A stretch of DNA of 64,000 bases, taken from contig OX463782.1 in NCBI GenBank assembly GCA_949825025.1, positions 817,501 through 881,500 of the forward strand. Direction: 5' to 3'. This stretch comes from Siphlonurus alternatus. Its lineage: Eukaryota > Arthropoda > Insecta > Ephemeroptera > Siphlonuridae. Each line of letters begins with the position of its first letter. Positions within the stretch are counted from its first letter, which is position 1. Below, in pieces: positions 46,878 to 57,861 of the stretch. The position numbers and the translations under genes were made by a program. Below the pieces are notes generated by a model. That model was not told the origin of the DNA and searched no databases. It saw nothing but the letters and a program-made list of their open reading frames with translations.

Positions 46878-47700
46878 CTGGAGACAAACCAAGCATTAGT
46901 TTGGTACGGCAGAGTTAAGGATTGATGTCAGTGGTATGAGAATCTAGGCTTAGACAACTCTCTGAAAATTGTAGAAAACATTCATAATTCATGGAAATTA
47001 TTTTTCATGAAAAATAGACTAACATCGGGAAAATTTTTGATATATTTAGCATTTTAGATTAGCATTGTTTTAAATATGGACTGCTGTGGCTTTTAGTCAA
47101 ATCAGTACCTTCACAAGAATAATAATAATTACTCAAAATCTACACCCTTTTTTTTTTTTACACCACAAACTGATGAATTATTATTTTTGTTATTTTGTAT
47201 TTCTTTCATTCATTCATTCATTCATTCATTCATTCATTCATTCATTCATTTTTGTACAACAAAGTTTAATTACTTTTAATAATCATGTAGGAATTCAATG
47301 TACAGTCGTCACTTTAGAAAATTTCTCCTTGCAGCTTTGTTAATTTCCATGCCCCGAAATGATAACACAGGGCATGATGATTAACAAGGCTGCATAGGGA
47401 AATTTTCCAAGGTGACCAGTGTTCATTTTAGAATTGGTTGTACAAAAATCTGTATTTAAAACTGTTTAAAATTTATGATAAAAATTGTTGAGAATAATTT
47501 TATATGTGAGTTAATTAATAATTCACAATCAAAAAACCAAAATTATTTCGATCAGAATAAAAAATAAAAGAAATCTTCTTATGAAGTCACTAAAAATGTT
47601 CTTTTATTTTCCTTTGCTTTGGAATTCCTAATAATTAATTTGTTAAAGACGTTAATGTGTTTACTAGCATTTTTTATCATTCACAATAATTATAATTACT
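46878..47700. other. AT-rich DNA with (ATTC)n at 47194-47249
   Basis: Fourteen tandem ATTC units. No gene recognised. Confidence 0.8.
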
Positions 47701-48510
47701 ACTGAAATTGTATGGCCTCATTTATCTGTATCCGATTTTGATAAACTAGAATCAGTAAAAGCCATGTTTGTTAAAAGATTACTGTATCTGTCAAAATTTA
47801 CCGAAACTAGACTGGCCTATAAACTGATAGATTCCAATTATTTTATTACAGAAATCAAAGAAATGTTTAAACTTCCAACGACAGATCAATATTTCAATTT
47901 TATAGCTGTCAGGAATCAAAATGCTCAGGATATTAATCCTGAGTTTTACAGCACTGATGCTATGACATGTAAATATTGGTGTCTGCCCCAATTGGATAGA
48001 TCCAATGTTAGAAATGTTTTAACTCGCCAGGCTGTTCACGGCTTCCACCATCTAATTTGTAAATCTTCTGGTTATCATAAAGCTGAACAATCTTGTGTAT
48101 GTAAATTATGTAATGAATATTGTAGCCAATATCATTTGAATATCTGTAAATCTAGAATTAAGCCTATTAGCGATTATGCCAGGGGAGATTTCATATAGTC
48201 TATAGATTTTGAATAGCAATGAAGCAATAAGTTTTTTATTCTATCTATTTTCTATGTCATATTTTGTTTTATATATGTGATTATATATATGATATATTAT
48301 TATTATGATGTAACAGGCTGTTAGTATCATCTGTTATTTTATTTTATATTGTTTTATTATCATTTTCTATTGTTCTATTATTCTGTAACTATTATATATG
48401 TTTTGTATGTATGTTTTATGTGTTCTATTGTAATGTTTTTCTATAATGTATGTTTCTAGTGCTGTTAATATGTACACTTTCTGTGTTTAATAAAAGACTA
48501 ATAATAATAA
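47701..48510 (+). mobile_element. LINE 3' fragment with zinc-knuckle-like C-terminus
   Basis: The frame opens upstream of the first Met, with WPHLSVSDFDKLESVKAMFV, and continues to a cysteine/histidine cluster CVCKLCNEYCSQYHLNIC (C-x2-C-x3-C-x4-H-x3-C) and a stop at 48198. A 3' UTR ends TAATAAAAGACTAATAATAA. The post-RT region of some non-LTR elements has this kind of terminal cluster. 5' truncated, frame intact. Confidence 0.7.
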
Positions 48511-49066
48511 TAATTATAATTACAGTACATTGTTTTTAATAAATAATAATAATAAAAAAGATCAGTACAAAATTTCTCCACATTTATATTTCAATCCCTT
48601 TCATTATTGATACCAAATTTTTCCTCACAAATTGGTATTTTAACAATACTTGGAACTAAAAGGATTAATGTCAGTGTGCTTAGTAGATGGTGAACTAATC
48701 TGAAAATTTCAGGAAACTTTCCTGACACCATGAAATAATGAAATAATTTTACCAAAAAAAAAAAAAAAAAAATAGACCAAATTCAGTAAAGTTTTTTTTA
48801 GATATTCAGCATTTAAGATTAGAATTGTTTTAAATGGAGACTTAAAATTATATATAAAAAATAATAATACATACTTCATCATCAGAAAATATATTGAGCA
48901 ATGGCCACCACGGTGACATTAATTTTTAAACAAGACTAGAAGAGCTTCCAGACAGGCAATACATCGTCCCATGTTTAACAATGAAAAAGGCTTCATGCGA
49001 CAGACATTATAAACAATGGTTTGTTACAACCATTGCGAGTAGAAGTAGAGTAAAAACATAGCATAC
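48511..49066. other. Intron-like DNA
   Basis: 48960-49030 is an inverted copy of 28850-28935 (CATTGTTAAACATGGGACG). Nothing else identified. Confidence 0.6.
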
Positions 49067-49353
49067 CTATCAAGTAAATTGCCAGAGCCCTCATTCCCGC
49101 ATTCTCGTAGTTCAGTGCCAGACTCAGCAGGGCGAGGCGATGTTGATGCAGTCTTGCCAACAGCGCGGTGAGTGCCAGACCAACGCTGGCTGCTGATTGG
49201 CTGACGTCAAGCTCGGCCAGCAGGCAGGGGGGCTGTGCAGAAGGGGGAAGAGCATCAGTGGGGCGTCCAAGCTTCGGTCATCGTCAGGACGTACGAGAGA
49301 GGGGGGGACGCAGACAGAGTCTCTGGAGATGAGGGTCATCTGAGATACAAAGT
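49067..49353 (-). CDS. NUP205: NUP205-like exon with one frame shift
   Basis: Acceptor TTTGTTTGCAG, donor GTATGC. First part reads FVSQMTLISRDSVCVPPSLV. After a C6 run near 49229 the sense moves to the neighbouring frame, CLLAELDVSQSAASVGLALT and LARLHQHRLALLSLAL, ending GMRALAIYLI. The H.xR...LL.L...LA.YL.G pattern matches human NUP205 (HETRIHILNLL...LALYLLG), directly upstream of the VLGCPRTCLH block seen at 18928. The intron to that exon would be about 30 kb and full of transposons. Confidence 0.65.
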
Positions 49354-49402
49354 CTGCAAACAAAAGTAGTTATTGTCAACAAACAGTTGGTCCAGTGATG
49401 TT

Positions 49403-49571
49403 GGGCCAATGGAGGCGTCAAGTGTTCCCTGGAGGGAAATTTTTTTTCCATAAGCCTCCATGTTAGAAAATTTGAATTTTTCCTCGTCAATTATTAAAGC
49501 AATTAATTTGAAACCATCTCCTATCCCCCATTCAGGAATATTCTGATAGTGAATCAAGGACTCATTTTTCT

Positions 49572-49616
<45 letters not shown>

Positions 49617-49717
49617 TATATTATGCCAAAAGATCAATTTTGAGTTTGTTTTTTTTACATGGGTTTGGATAGAACGGTGGGAATACCGCAAAATCAGCTG
49701 ACTTGAAGCCTCCATAC
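49403..49717. mobile_element. MITE with GGAGGCGTCAAGT/ACTTGAAGCCTCC ends
   Basis: ATGGAGGCGTCAAGT at the left and ACTTGAAGCCTCCAT at the right. An A-run of about 40 at 49574-49612 has expanded inside. Related to the 28430, 37290 and 51385 copies. Confidence 0.8.
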
Positions 49718-50001
49718 TGGTCCAGCTTATTTTACTCATGTGTTTACCGAGTTGCATTTTTAGAGTATTTGTTAATCTACCTTACATTTATTCAATTTAA
49801 GGAAAATAAACCATTACGTTTGTGATATGTTATTAAAGGTTCTTCCTTTGAAATCTTTGAATTGTATGTTATTTTAATAATAAACTTAAATCAAAATTTA
49901 AATGAGGGAAATACAGTATTCAATAATTGAAATATAAACTATAAAATGTACTCCTATGAAATAAAAAATTCAAATTAAGGAAAATAAACCATGTAGGTTG
50001 T
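49718..50001. other. Intron-like AT-rich DNA
   Basis: Nothing recognised. Confidence 0.5.
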
Positions 50002-50248
50002 GATAATCTTATTAAAAGAAAAGGATAGGAATAACCAGCAAGGCCTTACCGATCGAAAGAGTCACAGCAGATTCACAGATTCTACTTCTTCTTGTGACTG
50101 AAGAAGCATCTCCACGATGCGAAACGTTTCAAAAAAGTAAAAACTTTCGAGTGAACCTCTGTGACCGCAAGAATTTCCACCTGCTGTGACTCTTTCGATC
50201 GGTAAGGCCTTGCTGGTTATTCCTATCCTTTTCTTTTAATAAGATTAT
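50002..50248. mobile_element. Palindromic MITE
   Basis: GATAATCTTATTAAAAGAAA and CCAGCAAGGCCTTACCGATC pair perfectly with the right end, giving about 70 bp TIRs around a 110 bp centre that has its own CGAAACGTTTC hairpin. Confidence 0.9.
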
Positions 50249-51010
50249 GAAATAAAAAAGTTAATAAAAAAACTTTTTTATTTCATAGGGGTACAATTTT
50301 TATTTTATTTTATTAAATATTTCCCTAATTTAAATTTTTATTTAATTTTATATTCAAAATTACATATGAAATAAATTTCATTAAAATGAAATAATGGTCT
50401 TGAGAAAAAGCTACAATTTTGAACCCCACAAACTTTAACACTGTCTTTCTTGCTGAGAAGAAACGATGCAAATTTTTAATTCTGACAAATAAAACATTTC
50501 TGATGTAAGTTCACCTCCATGACAAACAGAGCCAGGTCAAAGTTCACAGTGTTCATAATAGTTCATATATTATACTACATCTCTGGACAGCATGAATGTT
50601 ACCCTGCTCTGTTTTTTTTTTTTTTTTTTTTTTTTTTTTATTTATTTATTTATTTCACATTAAATATCAGTTGATACATTGTGACTACATACTAAGCAAA
50701 ATTGAAAAAGCTGTAAAAACAAACAAAAAATTAGTAATACAATCATAGACAAACATCAAAATACCACAATTAAAATAACAATATTCACAGTGAACTTTGC
50801 CTACAAAATTTCAGTAATGAAATTGATATCAAATTTCAGTAAAGCACTAAAATATATACAATATATATATTGATTGATTGAAAATTGATTTGCTCCTTGA
50901 ACTTTTTAGTGCTTTACTGAAATTTGATATCAATTTCATTACTAAAATTTTGTAGGCTAAGTTCATTGTGAAAATCTCTTACTGTTTTATATTACAATGA
51001 AGGCCCCCAC
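50249..51010. repeat. LINE tail remnant and a hairpin
   Basis: 50611-50640 T-run followed by TTATTTATTTATTTCACATT resembles a LINE 3' end in reverse. 50795-50968 is a hairpin (GCCTACAAAATTTCAGTAAT and AATTTCAGTAAAGCACTAAA versus inverses). Confidence 0.65.
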
Positions 51011-51234
51011 CTTATCCTTGCTGTTGAGCACGGACGAGTACATGACGGAGATGCAGCACGTTTGGGGGGGGGGGGGGGGGGGGGGGGGGTGCTCGAGTGG
51101 ATGGGCAGCTAGACTCTGGCAGGCAGGTTCAGGTTGATCTGGTCCAGCTCTGCACATAGTCGTATCACCTGAGCCTCCTTGCCCCCCGCCAGGCCGGGGA
51201 GGAGGTGACCAATGGCGAACAGAGACCGCGGAGC
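51011..51234 (-). other. Exon-like segment with stop and G-run, unassigned
   Basis: Acceptor CCCCCCAG, donor GTGGGG. Reads PRSLFAIGHLLPGLAGGKEA, QVIRLCAELDQINLNLPARV, a TAG, then, past a C25 tract, CISVMYSSVLNSKDK in another frame. The two halves look like real helical coding sequence interrupted by an expanded G/C run. May belong to NUP205 upstream exons. Confidence 0.5.
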
Positions 51235-51384
51235 CTGGGGGGAGAAATTTAGTGTCATGATACTTCATTTTATTTTATCATAGAAAAAAAGAATACACGA
51301 AAAAAAAAAAAAAAATCTTATTACTATGCTATCTCAAGCAGGGCACAAAATAATTGTGTATCTGTTGCCATAAAGTTTCATAAT

Positions 51385-51671
51385 AGAGGCTTCAAGTCAG
51401 CTGATTTTTCGGTGTTCTCACCATCCTATGGTTACCTATGTAAAAAAAAAACGTGAATTCGTTTTTTCACAAAGAATAAGATTTTTTAAGGACCATTCCT
51501 TTACGGAACTTTCGTTCAAAATGAAAAATAAAGTAGATAATTCAAGATTTAGATTTTATACTTGATTTATAACCGATAAAAGTTAAAAAAACACTTTGCT
51601 TCTTTTTCAAGTGCAAGATGGGCCTTAGCAACAAAACAGTTGCGCAGCACGGGCGCACTCACTTGAAGCCT
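51385..51671. mobile_element. MITE with ATAGAGGCTTCAAGT ends
   Basis: ATAGAGGCTTCAAGTCAGC at the left and CACTTGAAGCCTCTAT at the right. The interior shares ATAACC...CACTT.ACTT.. blocks with 46515-46640. Confidence 0.75.
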
Positions 51672-51907
51672 CTATATCTAGGAATAAAGTATGTACACTG
51701 GAATATTAATAGTTTATGGAAAAATTAATAAAATAATGTACTGTAAAATATTGTTCACTAAAAAAAAATATATGAAATAATAAATAAAATAATAAACAAA
51801 CAAACAAACAAATAAAAAGACTAACAATACTGTAACATACATACTTATTTTATTCCTATTGACTACAGTACGTATATTGCAAAAAAACTGAAGGTTTAAA
51901 ACGTCAA

Positions 51908-51977
51908 GGTTGCCATATTGTATTAGCTAGATTGCCATATTGTATTAGCTAGATTGCCATATTGTATTAGCTATCAG
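51908..51977. repeat. Three tandem copies of a 23 bp unit
   Basis: TTGCCATATTGTATTAGCTA repeated three times. Confidence 0.9.
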
Positions 51978-52122
51978 TTTCAGTCTCACGACCCACTTAT
52001 TTTGACCTTGTGTTATTTCAAGGTCAACCCAATAGTCCTGAAACTGACCTGAAAAACTCTGTAATGCTTACCCTCACAATGGGAACATAAATGATGGTTA
52101 ATTTATCCAATCAACCACTCAC

Positions 52123-52255
52123 CAACAGATGCAGCTGGTCTTGTGTCCCCAAAGTTCGTTGACCATGCCACGGTGAGTCTCGAAACACGTGCAGCCCGTG
52201 TTGAAAGCTCTGCCACTCCGTAGATCTCCCAGACAAGAGCTGCTACTGCTTCCTT
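52123..52255 (-). other. Exon-like segment, unassigned
   Basis: 133 bases with acceptor TGTCATCAG and donor GTGAGT. Two partly open frames (KEAVAALVWEIYGVAELSTR and EWQSFQHGLHVFRDSPWHGQ). I cannot tell which is coding. Could be an upstream NUP205 exon. Confidence 0.4.
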
Positions 52256-52323
52256 CTGATGACAAAAAAGAAGGAACCAATCAAATACATGGTAAAATTG
52301 GGAGAACTGAAAGTATCAGAGAT

Positions 52324-52559
52324 CCTACAGAGACCTCCGTGTACCTCTTATGGCCAGAAATTTGACCAGCTTGGCCACTGTAACTGAGAGTGGCGGCGCC
52401 ACTGAATCGCAGCAGCAAGGCCCGGTTCTCGCTGGCTGCGCGGGCTGCCAGCAGCCAGAAAGAACCGGGCCATGCCGAACATTTAGCAGCGCCGCCACTC
52501 TTAGTTACAGTGAAGCTCTGATCAAATCCCTGGCCATAAGACACGGAGGTCTCTGTAGG
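52324..52559. mobile_element. GC-rich palindromic MITE
   Basis: CCTACAGAGACCTCCGTGT and its inverse bound a near-perfect hairpin of 236 bp (TATGGCCAG, TAACTGAGAGTGGCGGCGCC and GGCCCGGTTCT with inverses). The 76- and 87-codon frames on the two strands are products of the symmetry. Confidence 0.92.
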
Positions 52560-52823
52560 GTCTGTGAAAGTATGATATAGGTTCAGGAAATGTATTAATT
52601 TCTAGCTTTGAATCTAATCACATGCAGTTAAACAAAAATTGCAAATACTGTATATATATTTCAATTCAGCTTTTAGAACTACATATGTACTTACGTTAGT
52701 GTTAGATGAACAAATAATACAGTTTCTCATATACTATTTTCATCAGACTAGCTAAATGGAGAATGTGAAAGAGATTACAGTGAGTGTTTACAAAAAACTT
52801 GGCATAACCTAAAATGTTTTCAT

Positions 52824-54016
52824 CAGGGTTCCGGACCGGACCGTTTCAGACCGGTCATGACCGCAAAAAACCGCTCATTTTGCTTGACCGGTCATGACCG
52901 GTCCATAAATGACCGTCGATGCTCGACCGCGACCGGTCTGACCATCGATCGCGACCGGCTGGATAGCGACCGCGACCGGTCTGATCAAGACCGCGCACAT
53001 TGAACGGTTATTTCGAACTACCGACCGCGATCGTAAATTTAGCGGTCTTGAAAATTTTAAAATTAAAAAATTTTAAAATCGCTCCTAGTGAAGAACTGAA
53101 ATTAAGATCGCGGGCGGATCAACTTCACTTTATTTGCAATCGAGGTTTTCATATAGTTATACATCATTAATATATTTTATATGTTATACATATACATATT
53201 AATATTTTAGTATATAAAATATAAAAAGTAAAAAATTTATACTCTTAAATTATAAATACATATTATTTTTCTTATTACGTACTTACTTTTTTTTTTCTTT
53301 TTTATTTCATAATAAAGTACATACTATAATTAATACTTTAAAACTGATCATGCATTTATAATTGCTGTCTGCTTGCTGGTTATTGGCGACATACTCTCAC
53401 TCGCAATGCTCAGGTATAACTAACTTGACGAGAATGAAGTACGACCGGGTCGCAATCAATCTCAACAATCAAGTTGGACCGACGATCAAGTTGAACGGGC
53501 ATATACCGGAGTTCGTAAGTAATGTTATGAGTTATGAGTAATCATTCAGGATCGACCACACATCATCATGATAACGGAAAACACAAGTTTACGAAAGCAC
53601 AAATGAAAAATTGAGAAAAATTTATCCCGAATTCTTGATTCCGATTGGTCAGTAATGTCACGTGACATTCGCCAACGAATTAGAAATACTTATTATTCGT
53701 GTTAAAAGAAGGCAGCTGTAAGCCTAGTATATAATATAATTTAATATAATTATGCCCGAAAATCCCGATTATCCCGATAATATTATATTATATGCGACCG
53801 CGGTCACGGTCCGCCGCGGTCCATTTGACCGAAATGACCGCGTATTTTGACGCGACCGGTCATGACCGGTCCATTATGACCGCCGTGCCCCGACCGCGAC
53901 CGGTCACGCGACCGCCGCTGCGATGAGACCGCTCGACCGGTCCAAATTTTTGACCGACGAATCAACGACCGGACCGCGGTTGACCGGACCGTTTTCACCG
54001 GCGGTCCGGAACCCTG
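52824..54016. mobile_element. hAT-type non-autonomous element, 1.19 kb, 8 bp TSD
   Basis: CAGGGTTCCGGACCG ... CGGTCCGGAACCCTG ends are flanked by GTTTTCAT at 52816-52823 and 54017-54024. About 200 bp at each end is made of GACCGGTCATGACCG-type repeats, dense candidate transposase-binding sites; the middle is AT-rich without a transposase. Ends and 8 bp duplication fit the hAT superfamily. Confidence 0.95.
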
Positions 54017-54024
54017 GTTTTCAT

Positions 54025-54288
54025 ACATAAGTATACAGTATAACCTAAACCAAAATGTGAAATAAAATTCCAATACTAAATCAAGCAGCAACTGCAAAAA
54101 ATTGGTACTACATAATTACAAAGTCCTTTTTGTATACCCCTTCAAATTACATTAGAAAGTAGAATTAGCACAATATTAGAGAAAATAAATTAATATAATG
54201 TTATATAAAAAAAAAACTTATTCCTGGATAAAAAAAAAAGTTGCAAAAAGGATATCACATTATAGCAACAACAAGTCACGGTACATAC
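54025..54288. other. Intron-like DNA
   Basis: Nothing recognised. Confidence 0.4.
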
Positions 54289-54470
54289 CTAGAGACTTTG
54301 CTGGTACCAGCAGGACGGCATTTGCATCTGACTATGCCATGACCTCTGATGAGCCTTCTAGCTTGGCGAAGGCTGCAATGTCAGCGGCCGTAGTCTGTTC
54401 TCAAGATAGCGAGGCATCAACTCTTTGGGACGCAGCTTGTCCGACAAGATCAGCGTCTTCAGCTTGGTAC
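54289..54470 (-). other. Exon-like segment with a stop in frame, unassigned
   Basis: Acceptor CTTGTGACAG, donor GTATGT. Starts TKLKTLILSDKLRPKELMPR, YLENRL, then the plausible frame moves to TAADIAAFAKLEGSSEVMA followed by TAG and SDANAVLLVPAKSL. The AAFAK..E pattern vaguely recalls the human NUP205 LAAFGKSPEIAA region, too weak to assign. Confidence 0.4.
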
Positions 54471-57180
54471 CTGTCACAAGAACATGGGGTCAGTGACCTG
54501 TCTAAGACGCTAGAGTTGAGGAAGGTCTTACCATCACTTTTCGTTTTGCTGGTAAGATGAGCATGGGAAGAATAGGCTTCGAGAAGCCACACTACCTGTA
54601 GTGAGAATTCAGCACTGCATATGCACCTGGAATTATAGAAATTTAATGATGTGTTTCAACAGTAAATTACAACAGGTTCGTTGTGTATAGAAATGCCTTG
54701 CTAGAAAATATGAAGTCATCAGAAAACAGTAAACACCAATCTTTTAGTATCTTTTTCTCTGTTTTTCCTTCAGCTGTGGGATGTGGTTGCATAGCTGCAG
54801 ATCTCACACCAATTTTATTAATTTTATTTCTAGCTAAAATAAGAACACAGTACTGAATTCTTTTAATAAATCACCACAATTACTATGGCAGCTACAGCTC
54901 TTCAGATACATATGTATGCATATGCACACTGCATGTATGCCATGTGTATGCATACTAATAAAAACATCCCACAAATTGCACAGTCTTTTAGTGACATAAT
55001 ATATTGTAGCCTACTATGTAGTTACAGACTGTCCTTCTATTGTGGATACACATTACCCAATTTACTGTAAAATAAGTCAATAATTTTATAAGCATTAACT
55101 TTCAAAGGCAATTTGGAAAAATGAGCCAGAAGTTGCCAAAAACCTTTACCTTTTAAAACGCTCTAGATCGAAAAAGCTCAGGCAGTAAATTTCGATGTAA
55201 ATGATGTACAAGTATGTATAACTAGTATTTAAGTCTCGGTATAATAGAGGATATTCTCTAGTTAAGTGTAAATTTTTTTAACAGTAGGGGCAAGTAAATA
55301 ATCCACAAGTATGCATACTGTATTGATGAAAGAGTGATAAGCCATTTGCACACCGTGAACTTTGCTAGCTTGGTTATACGGTTATAGACGAAAAACATTA
55401 CGTACACTTTTTATAAAAAACATAATACACACATTTAATATGTTTTATTTTCTTGATATTTGTATCTCTTTTAAAGGCAGCAGCGAGAAAAACACTACAT
55501 ATTTAATAAAACGAGACTCGGCCAAGGAAAATCCTTGGACTCGGCAGACTTTTGGCTTCTCTCCGAACAGCTGTGCGGTAATTTTGGCGCCAAGTTAACT
55601 GTTACGCCCCTTAACCGAAATTTTTCGAACAATTTCGATAATAACTTTTTTCGGACAAAATGGCAAGAAAAATGTTTCAACCAATAGTTACACAGAATTT
55701 AATAATAAATCGTTTGGTGTAAAATTCATTTTTATTGCTTCAGTAATAAAGAAATCATTGAAAAATAGAAAACGGCATTTTAAGCTTGACTGCACATTGA
55801 AGACAATTCTTCTAGACTAAAACCACAAACGCATAATCATCTCATTTTAGTAATTCATGGACCAGAGCTCTGAAATGTGTTAAAATGTGTTCTTTTTAAT
55901 TATTTCTTCAAATGTAAGTACTAAATTTTAATGATAGTCTTCACAAGAATAAAAAATCAGCAATTTAAAATAATGTATTTTTGCAGTGAGAGGTTATATA
56001 CCGCAATATCTCAATATTATTTTTTTCAATTTTTTTTAATTCAGCAGTTTTCAAATGATATTCAGTGTTAGTAAAGCTCTTTATAACTTAACACGTTATG
56101 TGGTTGCTGATTTAAGTAGCTGATTGATTGTAAAAGGCTTTATTTTGTATATAATTACTGACTCATAAAATAAATATTAATAGATCCCTTAAAAATTGCG
56201 CGTCTAAATTGTCTAGCGGGTTGCCTAACTTCGATTTAGTTTCAATTTTGTCCTGAAGAGGCGGTTAAGCTTCTGTACAGTAGCGCACTCTGACGAGTAA
56301 AAGTTGAAGTAATTAGTACCATTTACTACCAGCGCCCCCGCTGTTATGTCACGTCATTAAAAGTAGAGCTTCATTTGTTTTTGTGGCACACGATGAAAAT
56401 GGCATTTGTTTGGTAGGCCCCAAAAAATGCCGAAAATATAAAATCCCGCTAAAAATTAAGGCACGATTTTTTTAAAATAATGATTTCCGTCTGGATTTAA
56501 TATATTATTATGAAGAAAATGAAGCTAAAATTTTGAAGAACAATAATTTGTGCGCAATACTTACAATTTTATTAATAAAAAATAAGAACTAAAATGCTGT
56601 CAAATAATTTCTTAAATAATTAAATGTTAGAAATTCCTCTATATATATATATATATATAATATTACAAAATAAACTAACTTTTAGCAAAATATATATAAT
56701 AATAAATTGATTGCAATATAATAATAAAATAATATTAATAATACCTGTAATCATGCAGTCGAATCCAATGAAGGAGAAGAATCAAATTATTTTTTGGCAC
56801 ACATAATAAAAAGCTAGTAGAGGTGTCCGTCCTGACTGAAGTCACAATTTGTTAATAATATATAACAAATTTTGTTAAAACATTTTTTTTTTTTTTGTAA
56901 TCCTTGCCATATATTGTCTAAAATTTATTTAAACTGACGTTCCCCGTTTACGAGTTTTCCTGTTTTCCAAACTCGATTTTTGGGGGGGGGGGGGGGGTAT
57001 TGTATTAGACTTTGTTAAGTGCCATGTGCCATATACTTGTTTTGTTTTTTTCTTCTTTCTGATAAACGCATTTTAAAAAAAAAAAAAATGTATACCAAAA
57101 ATTGCATGCACGCGTGATTCCCCTACTTCCCCTCTAAGCTAGACCAAATCCTGCACGCCCATATATGAGAAGCGCGCCGC
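54471..57180. other. Non-coding DNA between the minus-strand exons and the plus-strand gene
   Basis: No exon found. G-run of 16 at 56982, (TA)n at 56640-56660, 5S-SINE fragment at 56820. Probably intergenic, and may include promoters for genes on both sides. Confidence 0.5.
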
Positions 57181-57274
57181 CGATATATGAAGACACGAGC
57201 TGCATTCGTGCCAACTCAGTCAATTGATTGATACACACCACACTATAATATATATTCCATTTTTTTAGCTTGAG
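57181..57274 (+). promoter_or_regulatory. Possible non-coding first exon and start region of the orphan gene
   Basis: A strong donor (TGAG|GTAAGT) at 57275 ends a stretch that could be a 5' UTR exon spliced to the acceptor at 57854. A TATAATATATATTCC box lies at 57245, too close to the donor to be a standard TATA box, so the promoter position is open. Confidence 0.4.
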
Positions 57275-57861
57275 GTAAGTTGAGTTTTGTTAGTAAAATA
57301 TTTGCGAAAATTAACTCCACCACATGCTTTTTATTTATAATAATGAATAATAATGATGTGTGTACGTGACATGCAGCTGCATGATTTTATTTTATTTTTA
57401 AAAAAATGCATGATGGGGTCGTTTTATAGAATTTATTCATCAAAGTTTTGTTGCCAGAATTGCCAGATTGCTATATAATTAATTAGATTTTATAATAATT
57501 ATATTATAATATATATATAATATATAAATATGTACAATTTTAGTAAATGATTGCGGCATATATACGCTTTTAATTTTTTCGTGTAAAATAAGTCATGTAA
57601 ATGCATTAATTATAATAGTCACAGTAAAGTAGTACTATAATTATATTTTACAGCAATGCTATTCATGCAAGAGATTAAAATCTAATATATTTAGATTTTT
57701 TTATAACGAAAATAATATTATTATAGTGTTGGAAAAGCTACAGTACAAATTTCAGTTCATGACAGACATATTTAACTTGTTTCTGCTGCTATCAAAATAT
57801 GCTGCGGTGTGGAACCAAAAATTTGACAACTTTGATCGAGTTATAAACCTGCAGGTGCGAT

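Noticed and set aside
52281..52580. Paired frames of 76 and 87 codons
   Set aside because: They come from a GC-rich palindromic MITE, so the two strands have similar open frames.
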